DNA of 64,000 nt from Nonomuraea africana (GCF_014873535.1 NZ_JADBEF010000001.1:4030001-4094000); one strand, 5' to 3'. Positions 51,813 through 62,770 are shown, counted from the stretch's first letter. Notes: generated by a model not told the origin, from the letters alone. A program made the numbers and translations.

Positions 51813-52820
51813 ATGACGGTTATCGCGCGGCGACTCGCGGGCCACCTGGCCCGCGGGTTCGTCATGATCCTCGTGGTCGCCACGATCAGCTTCTTCATCG
51901 TCAACAACATCCCCGGCGACCCGGTCGCCGCCCGCTACGAGAAGCTCGTCGAGCAGGGCATGTCGCCGGAGGCGGCGATGCAGGCCACCAAGGTGCTGTA
52001 CGGCTTCCTGCCGTCGGGCACGATGTGGGAGCAGTACGTCGACTACATGAGCGGCCTGCTCCGCTTCGACCTCGGCGTCTCGGTCACCAGGCCCGGGACC
52101 CCCGTACTCGACGTCCTCACCGACGCGGCCAAGTGGACCGTTCTACCGGTGCTGCTCGGCACCCTGCTCAGCTTCCTGGTCGGAGTGATCCTGGGCGTGT
52201 ACGCGGCGATCAGGCGCACCGGCAAGCTGGGTGACGCGCTGGCCATCTCCGGCTCGCTGCTGCACGGCATCCCGCAGTACGTGCTGGCGATGCTGCTGGT
52301 CGTGATCTTCGCGACGCTGATCCCGATCCTCCCCGCCGACGGGCCGGTGGACATCCTGTTCGAGCCGGGCTTCAACGCCGGATATCTCGGCTCGCTGGCC
52401 GAGCACGCCGTCCTGCCGGTCGCGACCTACGCGCTGTCGGCCTACGGCGGCTGGATCCTGGCCATGAAGTCCAGCGTGGTGACGGTGCTCGGCGACGACT
52501 TCATCCTGGCCGCCGAGCTGCGCGGGATGAAGCGGTCGATCATCTTCCGGTACATCGCGCGCAACGCGATCCTGCCGCTGTTCACGATCCTGGCGCTCTC
52601 GCTGGGACTGCTGCTGGGCGGCGCGGTCTTCATCGAGAAGATCTTCAACTATCCGGGTCTCGGGTGGCTGCTCATCGACAGCATCACCCTGCGCGACTAC
52701 GCCCTCATGGGCGGCGCGTTCCTGCTGATCACCGTGTCGGTCATCGTGGCCAACATCGTGGCCGACCTGTTCTACACCGTGATCGACCCGCGGGTCCGCA
52801 GCGGGGAGGAGGCCCGATGA
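51813..52820 (+). CDS. Peptide ABC transporter permease, DppB type
   Basis: 335 residues, six helices. GMKRSIIFRYIARNAILPLF is the coupling loop with the EAA-like motif, and GGAVFIEKIFNYPGLGWLLIDSI is typical of DppB/OppB permeases. N-terminal helix followed by a periplasmic region of about 90 residues, as in the family. ATGA overlap with the next permease. Confidence 0.92.
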   Translation: MTVIARRLAGHLARGFVMILVVATISFFIVNNIPGDPVAARYEKLVEQGMSPEAAMQATKVLYGFLPSGTMWEQYVDYMSGLLRFDLGVSVTRPGTPVLDVLTDAAKWTVLPVLLGTLLSFLVGVILGVYAAIRRTGKLGDALAISGSLLHGIPQYVLAMLLVVIFATLIPILPADGPVDILFEPGFNAGYLGSLAEHAVLPVATYALSAYGGWILAMKSSVVTVLGDDFILAAELRGMKRSIIFRYIARNAILPLFTILALSLGLLLGGAVFIEKIFNYPGLGWLLIDSITLRDYALMGGAFLLITVSVIVANIVADLFYTVIDPRVRSGEEAR

Positions 52821-53710
52821 GCATCTTGCTGGAGAGCACCTCGGCGAGCATGCGCCGCAACTTCTGGAACGGCGTCTGGCGCGTCATGAAGCGCAAGCCC
52901 AGCCGCATGGTCGGGGTCGTCATCATTCTCGGCTTCGCGTTCATGGGCGTCTTCGGGCCGATGTTCTTCCCCGGCCAGTTGCCGGACAACCCCAACGCCA
53001 TCACCCAGCCGCCGAGCTGGGAGCACTGGTTCGGCACCGACCCCCAGGGCAGGGACGTGCTCGCGCTGGTCATCACCGGCTCGCGCTACGTGCTGCTCAG
53101 CGCCACGGTGACCGCCCTCATCACGGTGGTCCTCGGCACCGCGCTGGGACTGTACTCCGGCTTCAAGCGCGGCCGCTGGGACACGGTGCTCATGCGGATC
53201 ACCGACATGAAGCTCACGATCCCCGGACTGCCCCTGCTGCTGGTGCTGGCGACGGTGTGGAAGTTCGGCAACCCCATCCAGATGGGGCTGGTGCTCGGCC
53301 TGCTCGGCTGGGGCGGGGTGGCCCGAGCCGTCCGCGCGCAGACCCTCTCCCTGCGTGAGCGCGGTTTCATCGAGGCGGCGCGCGGACTCGGTCTGTCCAC
53401 CTCGCACATCATCGGCAAGGAACTGCTGCCCAGCATGGCCCCCTATATCGCGATGAACATGCTCATCGCGGTGACCGGCGCCGTGTACGCGCAGGTCGGC
53501 CTGTTCTTCCTGGGTGTGCTCCCCTACGAGTCGGACAACTGGGGCGTGATGCTCAATCTCGCCGTCTTCCAGGCCGGCGCGATGATCACACCGACCGCCC
53601 TCGGCTATCTGCTGGCGCCGCTGCTGGCGATCCTGCTGCTCACGCTGGGGATCGTGCTGGTGGTGGACGCGATGGACGAGATCTTCAACCCCCGGCTGCG
53701 CGAGGAGTAG
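52817..53710 (+). CDS. Peptide ABC transporter permease, DppC type
   Basis: 297 residues. N-terminal OppC domain (MKRKPSRMVGVVIILGFAFM), then HWFGTDPQGRDVLALVITGSR, the signature at the start of the DppC transport domain, and GLSTSHIIGKELLPSMAPYI as the coupling loop. Pairs with the DppB-type subunit to form the pore. Confidence 0.92.
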   Translation: MSILLESTSASMRRNFWNGVWRVMKRKPSRMVGVVIILGFAFMGVFGPMFFPGQLPDNPNAITQPPSWEHWFGTDPQGRDVLALVITGSRYVLLSATVTALITVVLGTALGLYSGFKRGRWDTVLMRITDMKLTIPGLPLLLVLATVWKFGNPIQMGLVLGLLGWGGVARAVRAQTLSLRERGFIEAARGLGLSTSHIIGKELLPSMAPYIAMNMLIAVTGAVYAQVGLFFLGVLPYESDNWGVMLNLAVFQAGAMITPTALGYLLAPLLAILLLTLGIVLVVDAMDEIFNPRLREE

Positions 53711-53713
53711 GAA

Positions 53714-54696
<983 letters not shown>

Positions 54697-54700
<4 letters not shown>

Positions 54701-55695
54701 TCAGCGGCACGGGCATCACCAAGACGTTCAAGCAGCGCGGCAGCGTGCTGTCCGGACGCACGGTGCAGGCGCTGCGCGGAGTGGACTTCCAGATCCCGAA
54801 GGGCGGGGCCGCCTCCTTCATCGGCGAGTCCGGGTGCGGCAAGACCACGCTCGGCAGGATCATCGCGGGTCTCGAGACCTACGACACCGGCGAGATCACC
54901 ATCGACGGCGTCAGCGTGACCTCGCCGAAGGACCGGCTCTTCCGCAAGGTCCAGATGATCCACCAGGACCCCTACTCCGCGCTGAACCCCACCCGCACCA
55001 TCCACCAGACGCTGCGGGCCCCGCTGGAGCTGCGCGCCAAGCAGACCCGCCGGCCCAAGTCGTGGATCGACGAGCGCGCCAACGAGGTGCTGTCGCTGGT
55101 CGGCCTCGACCCCGGCAGCGTGCTCGGCCGCTACCCGCACCAACTGTCGGGCGGCATGCGCCAGCGCGTGGTCATCGCCCGCGCCCTCACCGTCGACCCC
55201 GAGATGCTCGTCGCCGACGAGGCCACCTCCATGATCGACGTCTCGCTCCGGCTCGGCATCCTGGCGCTGCTGAAGGACCTGCGCGAACGCCTCGGCGTGA
55301 GCGTGCTGTTCATCACCCACGACGTGGCCACCGCCCGCTACATCGGCGACGACGGCGAGCTGTACGTCATCTACCGGGGACAGGTCGTCGAGCGCGGAGC
55401 GGTCGACACGATCATCGCCGATCCCGTGCACCCCTACACCCAGTCGCTGCTGTCGGCCATCCCCGTGCTGCACGGCCTGGAGGAGCCGGGGCCCGAGCCG
55501 GTGGTGCCGACCGAGGCGCTGGACGCCGACCACGACGACGCCGGCTGCCTGTTCGCCAGGCGCTGCCCGTTCAGGACCGACGAGTGCGAGACGGGCCGTC
55601 CCGTGCTGGGGCTCACCGAAGGCGTCCCGCAGGTGCACGCCTGTTTCCACCCCAGGTCGCGCAAGGTCGTCGCCACCCACCTGGGGCGGGTGTGA
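54697..55695 (+). CDS. Peptide ABC transporter ATPase, DppF type
   Basis: 332 residues. Walker A GESGCGKTT, signature LSGGMRQRVVIARAL, Walker B MLVADEATSMID (Glu replaced in the usual DEPTS by DEATS). C-terminal GCLFARRCPFRTDEC segment as in DppD. Heterodimerises with the preceding ATPase. Its TGA overlaps the GTG of the GNAT gene. Confidence 0.92.
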
Positions 55696-56525
55696 TCACC
55701 ACCGCCGAGCTGCCCGCGCTGGGCGAGATCGCCAGGGCGGCGCTCACGCTCGACGCCGACGAGGCCCCCGAGCTGGTCGAACGGCTGGCCGCGCCGCCGC
55801 AGACCCGCCGCTGGACGGCGCTGGCCACCGAGGGCGGCTTCGTCATGGCCTCGCTGGCCGAGCGTGAGCCCTCGGTCGGGCACATCGACCTGCTGGCCGT
55901 ACACCCCGATCATCAGGGCAAGGGGCGCGGACGCGCGCTGCTGGGCGCCGCCGAGGAGTGGCTGCGTGCCGAGGGGGCGACGCAGGCGCGCTTCGCGGGC
56001 AACCCGCCCGCCTACGCGTGGCCCGGCATCGACGTGCGATACACCGCCGCCGCCTGCCTGGCCGAGAGCGCGGGCTACGAGCGCTACCACGTCGCGTGGA
56101 ACATGACAGCCCCGCTGCCGCCTCCCGCCGAGGAGCAGCGCGTACGGCAGGGCGTCACGCTCCACAAGGCCGGCGACCAGGACCGCATGGAGGTCGCCGC
56201 CTTCGTCGAGAAGGAGTGGAACGAGCGCTGGGCATGGGAGGCGAGCAGCGCCACAGGACTGCACTACGCCAGGCTCGACGGCCAGATCGCCGCGTTCGCC
56301 GCCTGGGGCGCCAGGCCCAGGTGGTTCGGCCCGATGGGCACCTCGCCCGCGGCGCGCGGGCTCGGCCTCGGCGGCGTGCTGCTGCGCCGCTGCCTGGCCG
56401 AGCAGTACGCGTCCGGGCTGACCGAGGCGCAGATCGGCTGGGTGGGCCCGCTCCGCTTCTACTCGCGCGCCGCGGGCGCGCGCGCCGAGCGGGTCTTCTG
56501 GCTCTACCGGCGCGATCTGCGTTGA
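55692..56525 (+). CDS. GNAT N-acetyltransferase (two-domain)
   Basis: 277 residues from a GTG overlapping the ATPase stop. Two GNAT-like halves: the first with LLAVHPDHQGKGRGRALLGAAEEWL (acetyl-CoA loop QGKGRG), the second with GTSPAARGLGLGGVLLRRCL and a C-terminal VFWLYRRDL. Both P-loops look intact. Co-translated with the importer, so its substrate may be what the importer brings in, for example an amino sugar or peptide amine. Substrate not known. Confidence 0.8.
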   Translation: MITTAELPALGEIARAALTLDADEAPELVERLAAPPQTRRWTALATEGGFVMASLAEREPSVGHIDLLAVHPDHQGKGRGRALLGAAEEWLRAEGATQARFAGNPPAYAWPGIDVRYTAAACLAESAGYERYHVAWNMTAPLPPPAEEQRVRQGVTLHKAGDQDRMEVAAFVEKEWNERWAWEASSATGLHYARLDGQIAAFAAWGARPRWFGPMGTSPAARGLGLGGVLLRRCLAEQYASGLTEAQIGWVGPLRFYSRAAGARAERVFWLYRRDLR

Positions 56526-56527
56526 GG

Positions 56528-57607
56528 TCACGCGTACAGGAGCCCGCCCTCGGGGGTGGCGGGCTCAGGGCACAGCTCGCGCGGGTCCCCCCCAGCCGCC
56601 AGGCAGCGCGTGAGCGTGTCGGACCCCCACAGCTTGTCGAGGAACGGGGTGGTCGCGAACTCCTCGGGATGCCGCGTACGGGCCAGATGCATCATCGACA
56701 CCGCCGTCAGCACGGGCCTGAACGTCCGCGCGTCGGTGACGTGCAGCTGCACCCCCCGTACGGCCGTGCCCGCGTGCTTGCCGAACATCGGCATGAACCA
56801 CAGATCGCGGAAGCGCACCCCTGGCAGGTCGAGGGCGTTGAGCGAGGGGGCGAACCTGTCGTCCAGATACGGCGCCCCGACCAGCTCGAACGGCCTGGTG
56901 GTGCCGCGCCCCTCCGACAGGTTGGTGCCCTCGAACAGCCCGGTGCCCGGATAGACGAGCGCCGTGTCGAGCGTGGGCATGTTGACCGAGGGCATCACCC
57001 ACGGCAGCCCCGTCGCGGCGAACGGCAGATCCCTGCGCCAGCCCTCCGCCCTGATCACCTCGACGCCGGGGTCGAGGGAGCGCGCCAGCTCGCCCACCGT
57101 CAGCCCGTGCCTGTTGGGAATCGGCGCGCCGCCCACGAAGCTGGCGAAGGCCGGGTCGAGCAGCGGCCCCTCGGCGACGGTGCCGCCGATCGGGTTGGGC
57201 CGGTCCAGCACGACGAAGCGCAGGCCGAGCCGCTTGGCCGACTCCATCATGTCCTTCATCGTCCAGACGTAGGTGTAGAACCTGGCCCCGACGTCGAACA
57301 GGTCGAACAGCAGGGTGTCCACCCCCGAGGCGGCCACCAGCTCGTCCAGTTCGGCGCCCTCCTTGAGGTAGGTGTCGTGGACCGGCAGGCCGAAGCTCTC
57401 CCCCGACCCCTCGCTGGCGCCGTCCTGCACGGTGCCGCGGATGCCGTGCTCGGGGCTGAAGAGCGCGGTCAGGTTCTCGAGGGCCGCGGGCGTGGGGGTC
57501 AGATCTCTCAGGACTCCCGTCTGGTTGGTGATGAGGCCGAGCCTGCCGCCCTTGACCAGGCCGGGATCCGCGGCCAGCCGTTCGGCTCCGGTGCGTACGT
57601 AAAACAT
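56528..57607 (-). CDS. NamZ-type exo-beta-N-acetylmuramidase (DUF1343)
   Basis: 359 residues. Full-length DUF1343/NamZ: LGLITNQTGVLRDL at the start, FSPEHGIRGTVQDG, TLLFDLFDVGARFYTYVWTM, FVVLDRPNPIGG and GLFEGTNLSEGRGTTRPFE. NamZ removes MurNAc from the non-reducing end of peptidoglycan fragments. There is no signal peptide in the chosen start, so it is probably cytoplasmic and acts on imported muropeptides. It is divergent from murQ (48 bp), as expected for a recycling locus. Confidence 0.85.
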   Translation of the reverse strand: MFYVRTGAERLAADPGLVKGGRLGLITNQTGVLRDLTPTPAALENLTALFSPEHGIRGTVQDGASEGSGESFGLPVHDTYLKEGAELDELVAASGVDTLLFDLFDVGARFYTYVWTMKDMMESAKRLGLRFVVLDRPNPIGGTVAEGPLLDPAFASFVGGAPIPNRHGLTVGELARSLDPGVEVIRAEGWRRDLPFAATGLPWVMPSVNMPTLDTALVYPGTGLFEGTNLSEGRGTTRPFELVGAPYLDDRFAPSLNALDLPGVRFRDLWFMPMFGKHAGTAVRGVQLHVTDARTFRPVLTAVSMMHLARTRHPEEFATTPFLDKLWGSDTLTRCLAAGGDPRELCPEPATPEGGLLYA

Positions 57608-57655
57608 AGCTGAAGCTTATTTGCATACGAGATGCCAAAGGTGGAAATTAGCGTC

Positions 57656-58558
57656 ATGATTGATCCACTCCCCGAGCTGTCCACGGAGCAGAGCGATCCG
57701 CGCTACAGCCAGATCGACCGGCTGCCGACCTCGGAGATCGCCCAGTTGATGAACCAGGCCGACGCCACCGTGCCCGCCGCGGTCGCCGACGTGCTCCCCG
57801 ACATCACGGCGGCGATCGACGCGATCGCGGCCCGCATGGGGGCGGGAGGGCGGCTGCTCTACGTCGGCGCCGGCACCTCCGGCCGCCTTGCCGTCCTCGA
57901 CGCCTCGGAGTGCCCGCCCACCTTCGGCACCGACCCCTCACTCGTGCAGGGCGTCATCGCCGGCGGGCTCCCCGCGCTGACCAGGTCGGTGGAGGGAGCG
58001 GAGGACGACGTCGCCGCGGGCGAGGAGGCCCTCGCCGAGCTCGAGGTCGGCGCGCTCGACGCGGTCGTGGGCATCTCGGCCAGCGGCAGGGCGCCCTTCG
58101 TGCTCGGCGCACTCGCCGAGGCGGCCAGGCGGGGCGCGCTCACCGTGGCGCTGTCGTGCAACCACCGCACGCCCCTCTCGGCCGCCGCCGGGCACGCCAT
58201 CGAGGTCGTCGTGGGGCCCGAGGTGGTCACCGGCTCGACCAGGCTCAAGGCCGGCACCGCGCAGAAGCTGGTGTTGAACATGATCTCCACGATCTCGATG
58301 ATCAGGCTGGGCCGTACCTACGGGAACAACATGATCGAGATGTCCGCCATGAACGCGAAGCTGGCCGGGCGCGCGGCCCGGATGGTCAGCGACATCACCG
58401 GCGTCTCCCCCGAGACGGCGCGCGAGACGCTGGAGGCCGCGGGCGGCCAGGCGAAGATCGCGGTGGTGATGATCGAGCACGGCGTCGACGCCGACGAGGC
58501 CAGGACGCTGCTGGAGTCGCACGGCTCCCGGCTCGGGGAGGTACGACATGCTCGCTGA
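57656..58558 (+). CDS. murQ: MurQ, N-acetylmuramic acid 6-phosphate etherase
   Basis: 300 residues from ATG 57656, which has AAGGTGG at a suitable distance; another ATG lies 8 codons upstream. SIS fold: LLYVGAGTSGRLAVLDASEC and VGISASGRAPFVLGAL (sugar-phosphate binding), EGAEDD and GSTRLKAGTAQKLVLNM (catalytic Glu region). Cleaves the lactyl ether of MurNAc-6-P to GlcNAc-6-P and D-lactate. Overlaps the next gene by 11 bp. Confidence 0.93.
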   Translation: MIDPLPELSTEQSDPRYSQIDRLPTSEIAQLMNQADATVPAAVADVLPDITAAIDAIAARMGAGGRLLYVGAGTSGRLAVLDASECPPTFGTDPSLVQGVIAGGLPALTRSVEGAEDDVAAGEEALAELEVGALDAVVGISASGRAPFVLGALAEAARRGALTVALSCNHRTPLSAAAGHAIEVVVGPEVVTGSTRLKAGTAQKLVLNMISTISMIRLGRTYGNNMIEMSAMNAKLAGRAARMVSDITGVSPETARETLEAAGGQAKIAVVMIEHGVDADEARTLLESHGSRLGEVRHAR

Positions 58559-59585
58559 CATCCTGGCCGCCGCCACCCCCTCGGTCGTACCCGCCGCGGT
58601 CGCGGTGATCGCCGTGGACGGCGAGGTCGTGGCCGCCGAGGCCGCGGGCGAGCTGGTCCGCTACAGCGACCCCGACGGGACGCTCGCGCCCGTCCGCCCT
58701 CCCGCCCGGCGCGACTCGATCTTCGACCTGGCCTCCATCAGCAAGCTGTTCACCACCTCGGTGATCCTCTCGCTGGTGGTGGAGGGCAGGCTCGACCTCG
58801 ACGCCCCGGTGGCCAGGTGGTTGCCCGCCTTCTACACCGACCGCCGGCGGATCACCCTGCGCCACCTGCTCACGCACACGGCGGGCCTGCAGCCGACGCA
58901 CCGGGTGGACCACGTCCCGCCCGCCGAGCGCCTGGACACCATCCTCGCCACCCCGATCACCTCGGCGGTCGGCGGACCCTACCTGTACACCGACGTCGGC
59001 ATGGTCACGGTGGGACGGATCGCGGAGGTCGCGGGAGAGGCGCCGCTGGACGAGCTGGTCCGGACGCGCGTGACGGCGCCGCTGGGCCTCACCGACACCG
59101 GCTACCGCCGCCTGCGCGTTTCCGGGGAGCCCGGCCCCGTGCCCGCGGACTTCTCCCGCATCGCCAAGACCGAGTGCCACCGCGCCATCGGAGAGGTGCA
59201 CGACGAGACCGCCCACTCCCTCGGCGGCGTCGCCGGCCACGCGGGCGTCTTCTCCACCGCCGACGACGTGCTCCGCTTCGGCGAGGCCCTCCGCCTCGGC
59301 CACCTCCCGCTCAACGGCGAGATGACCCGCGACCACGGCGTCGAGGGCGCGCCCTTCCGCCACGGCCTCGGCGTCCGCATCGGCGACCCTGCCGTCGTCG
59401 GCCCCCTCACCGACGCCTTCGGCCACTCCGGCTTCACCGGCACCTCGCTGGTCGTCGACCCCGTCCACCGGCTGACCGTCGTCCTGCTCACCAACGCGGT
59501 CCACCCGGTCCGCGGCCGCCCCGGCATCAGGGAGCTACGCCATGCGGTCGCCGCTGAGGCCCTACGGATAGGGTCTCCGTCATGA
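58548..59585 (+). CDS. Serine hydrolase of the beta-lactamase/PBP-like family
   Basis: 345 residues. SxxK appears as DLASISKLFT, the Tyr motif as YLYTDVG (YxD for the usual YxN), and the third motif as GHSGFTGT in place of KTG. These define class C-like esterase/amidase hydrolases. No signal peptide, so a cytoplasmic role acting on imported peptides or esters is likely; it should not be called a resistance enzyme. Starts inside murQ and overlaps the S9 peptidase by 4 bp, so it is part of the recycling operon. Confidence 0.82.
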   Translation: MLADILAAATPSVVPAAVAVIAVDGEVVAAEAAGELVRYSDPDGTLAPVRPPARRDSIFDLASISKLFTTSVILSLVVEGRLDLDAPVARWLPAFYTDRRRITLRHLLTHTAGLQPTHRVDHVPPAERLDTILATPITSAVGGPYLYTDVGMVTVGRIAEVAGEAPLDELVRTRVTAPLGLTDTGYRRLRVSGEPGPVPADFSRIAKTECHRAIGEVHDETAHSLGGVAGHAGVFSTADDVLRFGEALRLGHLPLNGEMTRDHGVEGAPFRHGLGVRIGDPAVVGPLTDAFGHSGFTGTSLVVDPVHRLTVVLLTNAVHPVRGRPGIRELRHAVAAEALRIGSPS

Positions 59586-61492
59586 AACCCAGCGATCTTT
59601 CCCTTTTGCACATTCTCGGCACCCCGAGCGTGTCCCCTGAGGGCACGCACGCGGTCGTCGCCGTCACCCGGCCCGACCTCGAGGCCGACGAATATCGCGG
59701 TGAGCTCTGGCTGGTCCCGACCGACGGCTCGGACGAACCCCGCCAGCTGACCGGCGGCCGCCGCGACGCCGAGCCCGCCTACTCCCCCGACGGCAGGTGG
59801 CTGGCCTTCACCCGCGCGGAGAACGGCGCCAAGCCCCAGCTGCACGTCATGCCCACCGCGGGCGGCGAGCCCTGGCGGGTCACCGACCAGCCGCTCGGCG
59901 CCGGCAAGCCCACGTGGAGCCCCGACTCTCGGCGGCTCGCGTTCGTCGCCCGCGTGCCCGAGGAGGGCAGGTACGGCGACACCAAGCCGGACAAGGAACG
60001 CCCCCGCCGCATCACCACCCTGAAGTACCGCCTGGACAACCTCGGCTTCTTCACCGACCGCAGGTCCCACGTCTTCGTCGTCGACCCGTTCGCCTCCCGC
60101 ACCTCGACCCCGCCCGCCGTCCAGGTGACCGAGGGTGACTACGACCACGACGAGCCTGCCTGGAGCCCCGACGGCGCGCAGCTGGCCTTCGCCGCCGCCC
60201 GCCACGACGGCCGCGAGCTCGACCACTACTCCGACCTGTGGGCGTGCGCGCCCGACGGCACCGGCCTGCGCCGGATCACCGACACCACCCTCTCGGTCGG
60301 ACTGCCCCGCTTCACCCCTGACGGCGGCACCCTCTGCTTCGTCGCCGCCCAGCCGGGACAGAACGGCCGCACCCTGATCGCCAGGCACCACGGCGTCTAC
60401 TCTGTGCCCGCCGACGGCTCCGCCGCCCCACGCCGCCTCACCGCCGCCGAGCCGTACCACCTGGCCCGCAACGGCACCATCGTCGCCACGGCCGACGGCG
60501 TGCTGTTCCCCTCCGAGAACCGCGGCGCCTGCGACCTGTTGCTGGTGCCGTACGACGGGGGTGAGCCCACGGTCCTCATCTCGGGCAGGCGCGAGGTCCT
60601 CGCGCCCGCCCACGCCGCGGGCACCACCGTCGCCATCGTCGCCGACCAGAACAGCCCCGGCGAGCTCGTCGTGCTGCGCGACGGCAAGGAGCGCACGGTC
60701 ACCTCCTTCTCCGCCATCACCCCGCTCCCGCCCGAGGAGATCAACACCACCGCTCCCGACGGCCACCCCGTCCACGGCTGGGTGGTCCGCCCCGCGGGCG
60801 AGGGCCCGCACCCCACGCTGCTGATGATCCACGGCGGACCCTTCACCCAGTACGGCTGGCACCTCTTCGACGAGGCCCAGGTCTACGCCGCGGCCGGGTA
60901 CGCCGTCGTCATGGGCAACCCGCGCGGCTCCTCCGGCTACGGCCAGGCCCACGGCGCCGCCGTCCTCGGCGACGTCGGCAACGTCTCGGCGGCCGACCTG
61001 CTCGCCCTGCTGGACGCCGCCCTCGACACCGGCGGCCTGGACGCCGACCGGGTGGGCGTCCAGGGCGGCTCGCACGGCGGCTACATGACCACCTGGCTGG
61101 CCGCCCACCACGGCGACCGGTTCAAGGCGGCGATCAGCGAGCGGGCCGTCAACGCGATCGACAGCTTCCACGGCTCCAGCGACATCGGCTGGTGGTTCGC
61201 CCACGATCTCTACGGCGCCGAGCCGGGCGGGTGGCGCGAGCAGAGCCCGTTGAGCCACGCCGACCGGATCGAGATGCCCTTCCTGATCATCCACTCGGAG
61301 AACGACTGGCGCTGCCCTGTGGAGCAGGCGCAACGACTGTTCGTCGCGCTGAAGCTGCGGGGGGTGGAGACGGAGATGCTGCTGTTCCCCGGCGAGGGAC
61401 ACGAGATGTCCCGCTCGGGCCTGCCCAGCCATCGCCTGGCCCGCTTCGAGGCCATCCTCGACTGGTGGAACCGCCACCTGTCCACGACGTGA
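59582..61492 (+). CDS. S9-family prolyl oligopeptidase/acylaminoacyl peptidase
   Basis: 636 residues. N-terminal beta-propeller with WD-like repeats (PAYSPDGRWLAFTR, PTWSPDSRRLAF, PAWSPDGAQLAFAA), then an alpha/beta hydrolase with nucleophile S497 in GGSHGGYMT and H607 in GEGHEMSR. The propeller restricts entry to short peptides. Cytoplasmic (no signal). Last gene of the murQ operon; it may degrade the stem peptides released from muropeptides, though general peptide turnover is also possible. Confidence 0.9.
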   Translation: MKPSDLSLLHILGTPSVSPEGTHAVVAVTRPDLEADEYRGELWLVPTDGSDEPRQLTGGRRDAEPAYSPDGRWLAFTRAENGAKPQLHVMPTAGGEPWRVTDQPLGAGKPTWSPDSRRLAFVARVPEEGRYGDTKPDKERPRRITTLKYRLDNLGFFTDRRSHVFVVDPFASRTSTPPAVQVTEGDYDHDEPAWSPDGAQLAFAAARHDGRELDHYSDLWACAPDGTGLRRITDTTLSVGLPRFTPDGGTLCFVAAQPGQNGRTLIARHHGVYSVPADGSAAPRRLTAAEPYHLARNGTIVATADGVLFPSENRGACDLLLVPYDGGEPTVLISGRREVLAPAHAAGTTVAIVADQNSPGELVVLRDGKERTVTSFSAITPLPPEEINTTAPDGHPVHGWVVRPAGEGPHPTLLMIHGGPFTQYGWHLFDEAQVYAAAGYAVVMGNPRGSSGYGQAHGAAVLGDVGNVSAADLLALLDAALDTGGLDADRVGVQGGSHGGYMTTWLAAHHGDRFKAAISERAVNAIDSFHGSSDIGWWFAHDLYGAEPGGWREQSPLSHADRIEMPFLIIHSENDWRCPVEQAQRLFVALKLRGVETEMLLFPGEGHEMSRSGLPSHRLARFEAILDWWNRHLSTT

Positions 61493-61497
61493 CGCCT

Positions 61498-61524
61498 CCG
61501 GTGCCCGGCGTGGCCGGGCACCGG
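61498..61524. terminator. Hairpin between S9 peptidase and LLM oxidoreductase
   Basis: CCGGTGCCCGG and CCGGGCACCGG form a perfect 11-bp stem with a 5-base loop, 6 bp after the peptidase stop, between convergent genes. A second GC-rich repeat follows. Confidence 0.6.
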
Positions 61525-61567
61525 AATGGCCGGGCACCCCGGGCACCGATCGACCCTTCCGGTGGGT

Positions 61568-62452
61568 TCAGGGAGCCAGCGCCTCCAGCGCCTCCTCGGC
61601 CCTGCGCATGGCCTCCTCCGGGTCGGCGGTCACGATCGCGGGGTCGAAGTTCAGGTCGTGGAACACCTCCGTCACCCCCTGCTCGGCCAGCGCCGCCACA
61701 TCCTGCCGGATCTTCTCGTACGGCCCGCTCAACGGCGGCCCGTCGACGGCATCACTCACCTTGGTGACGCCTCTGCACACGAACCGCAACACCTCGGGGT
61801 CGCGTCCCGCCTCACGGGCGGCCGCCTTTACAACGTAGATTTTCTCCGCGATGCCCGCCAGGTCCTCCCTGCTCGCGCTCACCCAGCCGTCCGCCAGCCG
61901 TCCCGCCCTTCTCAGCGCGACCTCGGCGCCACCACCGAGCAGCAGCGGCGGCACCGGCGACGGCTTCGGGTCCATGTGCGCGGCCGGGACCCGGTAGAAC
62001 TCCCCTTCGTGCCGGATCACCTCGTCGCGCCAGCACGCGCGCAACACCTCGACGAACTCCTCGCCCCTGCGCCCGCGCTTGGCGAAGTCGACCCCCATCG
62101 CCTCGAACTCCTCGGGCAGCCAACCCAGCCCCAGCCCGAACGTCACCCGCCCGCCGGAGACCTCCTGCAGCGTCGCCACCTGCTTGGCCACCAGCACGGG
62201 CGGCTCGAAGATGTTCACCAGCGCCACGCCGAGGCGGATCGTCTCGGTGACTCCGGCCAGGTAGGCCAGGGCGACGAGGGGATCGTGCACCCTGCGATAG
62301 GTCGCCCCCATCCGATGGCCTTCGGGGTAGAGGAGCCGCTGGAAGGTCCACAGCTCGTGGTAGCCCAGCTCTTCGGCCCGGATGGCGATCCTGCGCAGGT
62401 TGTCCCGCGTGGCCCATGGCCCCGACACCGGGGCGGCGAATCCGATCCTCAT
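61568..62452 (-). CDS. LLM-class F420-dependent oxidoreductase
   Basis: 294 residues from ATG 62452. TIM-barrel luciferase-like: MRIGFAAPVSGPWATRDNLR, ELGYHELWTFQRLL, SGGRVTFGLGLGWLPEEFEA (F420-loop) and PLLLGGGAEVALRRAGRLADGWV. Family members use F420 or FMN to oxidise or reduce alcohols and imines. Substrate unknown. Single gene, 116 bp from the 3' end of the convergent peptidase region. Confidence 0.86.
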   Translation of the reverse strand: MRIGFAAPVSGPWATRDNLRRIAIRAEELGYHELWTFQRLLYPEGHRMGATYRRVHDPLVALAYLAGVTETIRLGVALVNIFEPPVLVAKQVATLQEVSGGRVTFGLGLGWLPEEFEAMGVDFAKRGRRGEEFVEVLRACWRDEVIRHEGEFYRVPAAHMDPKPSPVPPLLLGGGAEVALRRAGRLADGWVSASREDLAGIAEKIYVVKAAAREAGRDPEVLRFVCRGVTKVSDAVDGPPLSGPYEKIRQDVAALAEQGVTEVFHDLNFDPAIVTADPEEAMRRAEEALEALAP

Positions 62453-62691
62453 GAACCGCCACCCTAGAACACCCCGTTCTCCCGGCTGCCGGCAGTGTGG
62501 CTCCGCCGTCCCAGTACCGGTTCCGATCAGTAAGGTGGTTTCCACGTCCGCCGGTTGCTCGTTGGAGGTGACCATGGGCGCCACGGTCCCCGGCCGGGAC
62601 CTACAGCCAACCTCCAGATAGGGGAACGCCTCCATCGAGTGCGTGCAGCGGCCGTTGAGGCATCACCCCGGACACACGAAAAACGGGTCCC
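62453..62691. other. Gene-free stretch downstream of the rRNA operon
   Basis: No gene recognised. It separates the LLM gene start from the rRNA terminators. GC-rich, with no clear promoter. Confidence 0.4.
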
Positions 62692-62707
62692 GCCACCTAG
62701 GGCGGAG
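62692..62707 (-). terminator. Third rRNA-operon terminator candidate
   Basis: CCGCC-CTAGGT-GGCGG on the minus strand, followed after seven bases by TTTTT. Confidence 0.5.
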
Positions 62708-62725
62708 GGTTCTCAAAATCCTCGG

Positions 62726-62770
62726 TGTCACGGGGCCCTCGGTGTCACCGGGCCCTCGGTCACGGGGCAG
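62726..62770. repeat. 17-bp tandem repeat, two and a half copies
   Basis: GGTGTCACGGGGCCCTC (62726), GGTGTCACCGGGCCCTC (62743) and a partial copy from 62760. Between the second and third terminators. Confidence 0.75.

Noticed and set aside
58548..59585. Beta-lactam resistance gene
   Set aside because: It has SxxK but no secretion signal and an HSG third motif, and lies in a recycling operon. It fits a cytoplasmic PBP-like hydrolase better.
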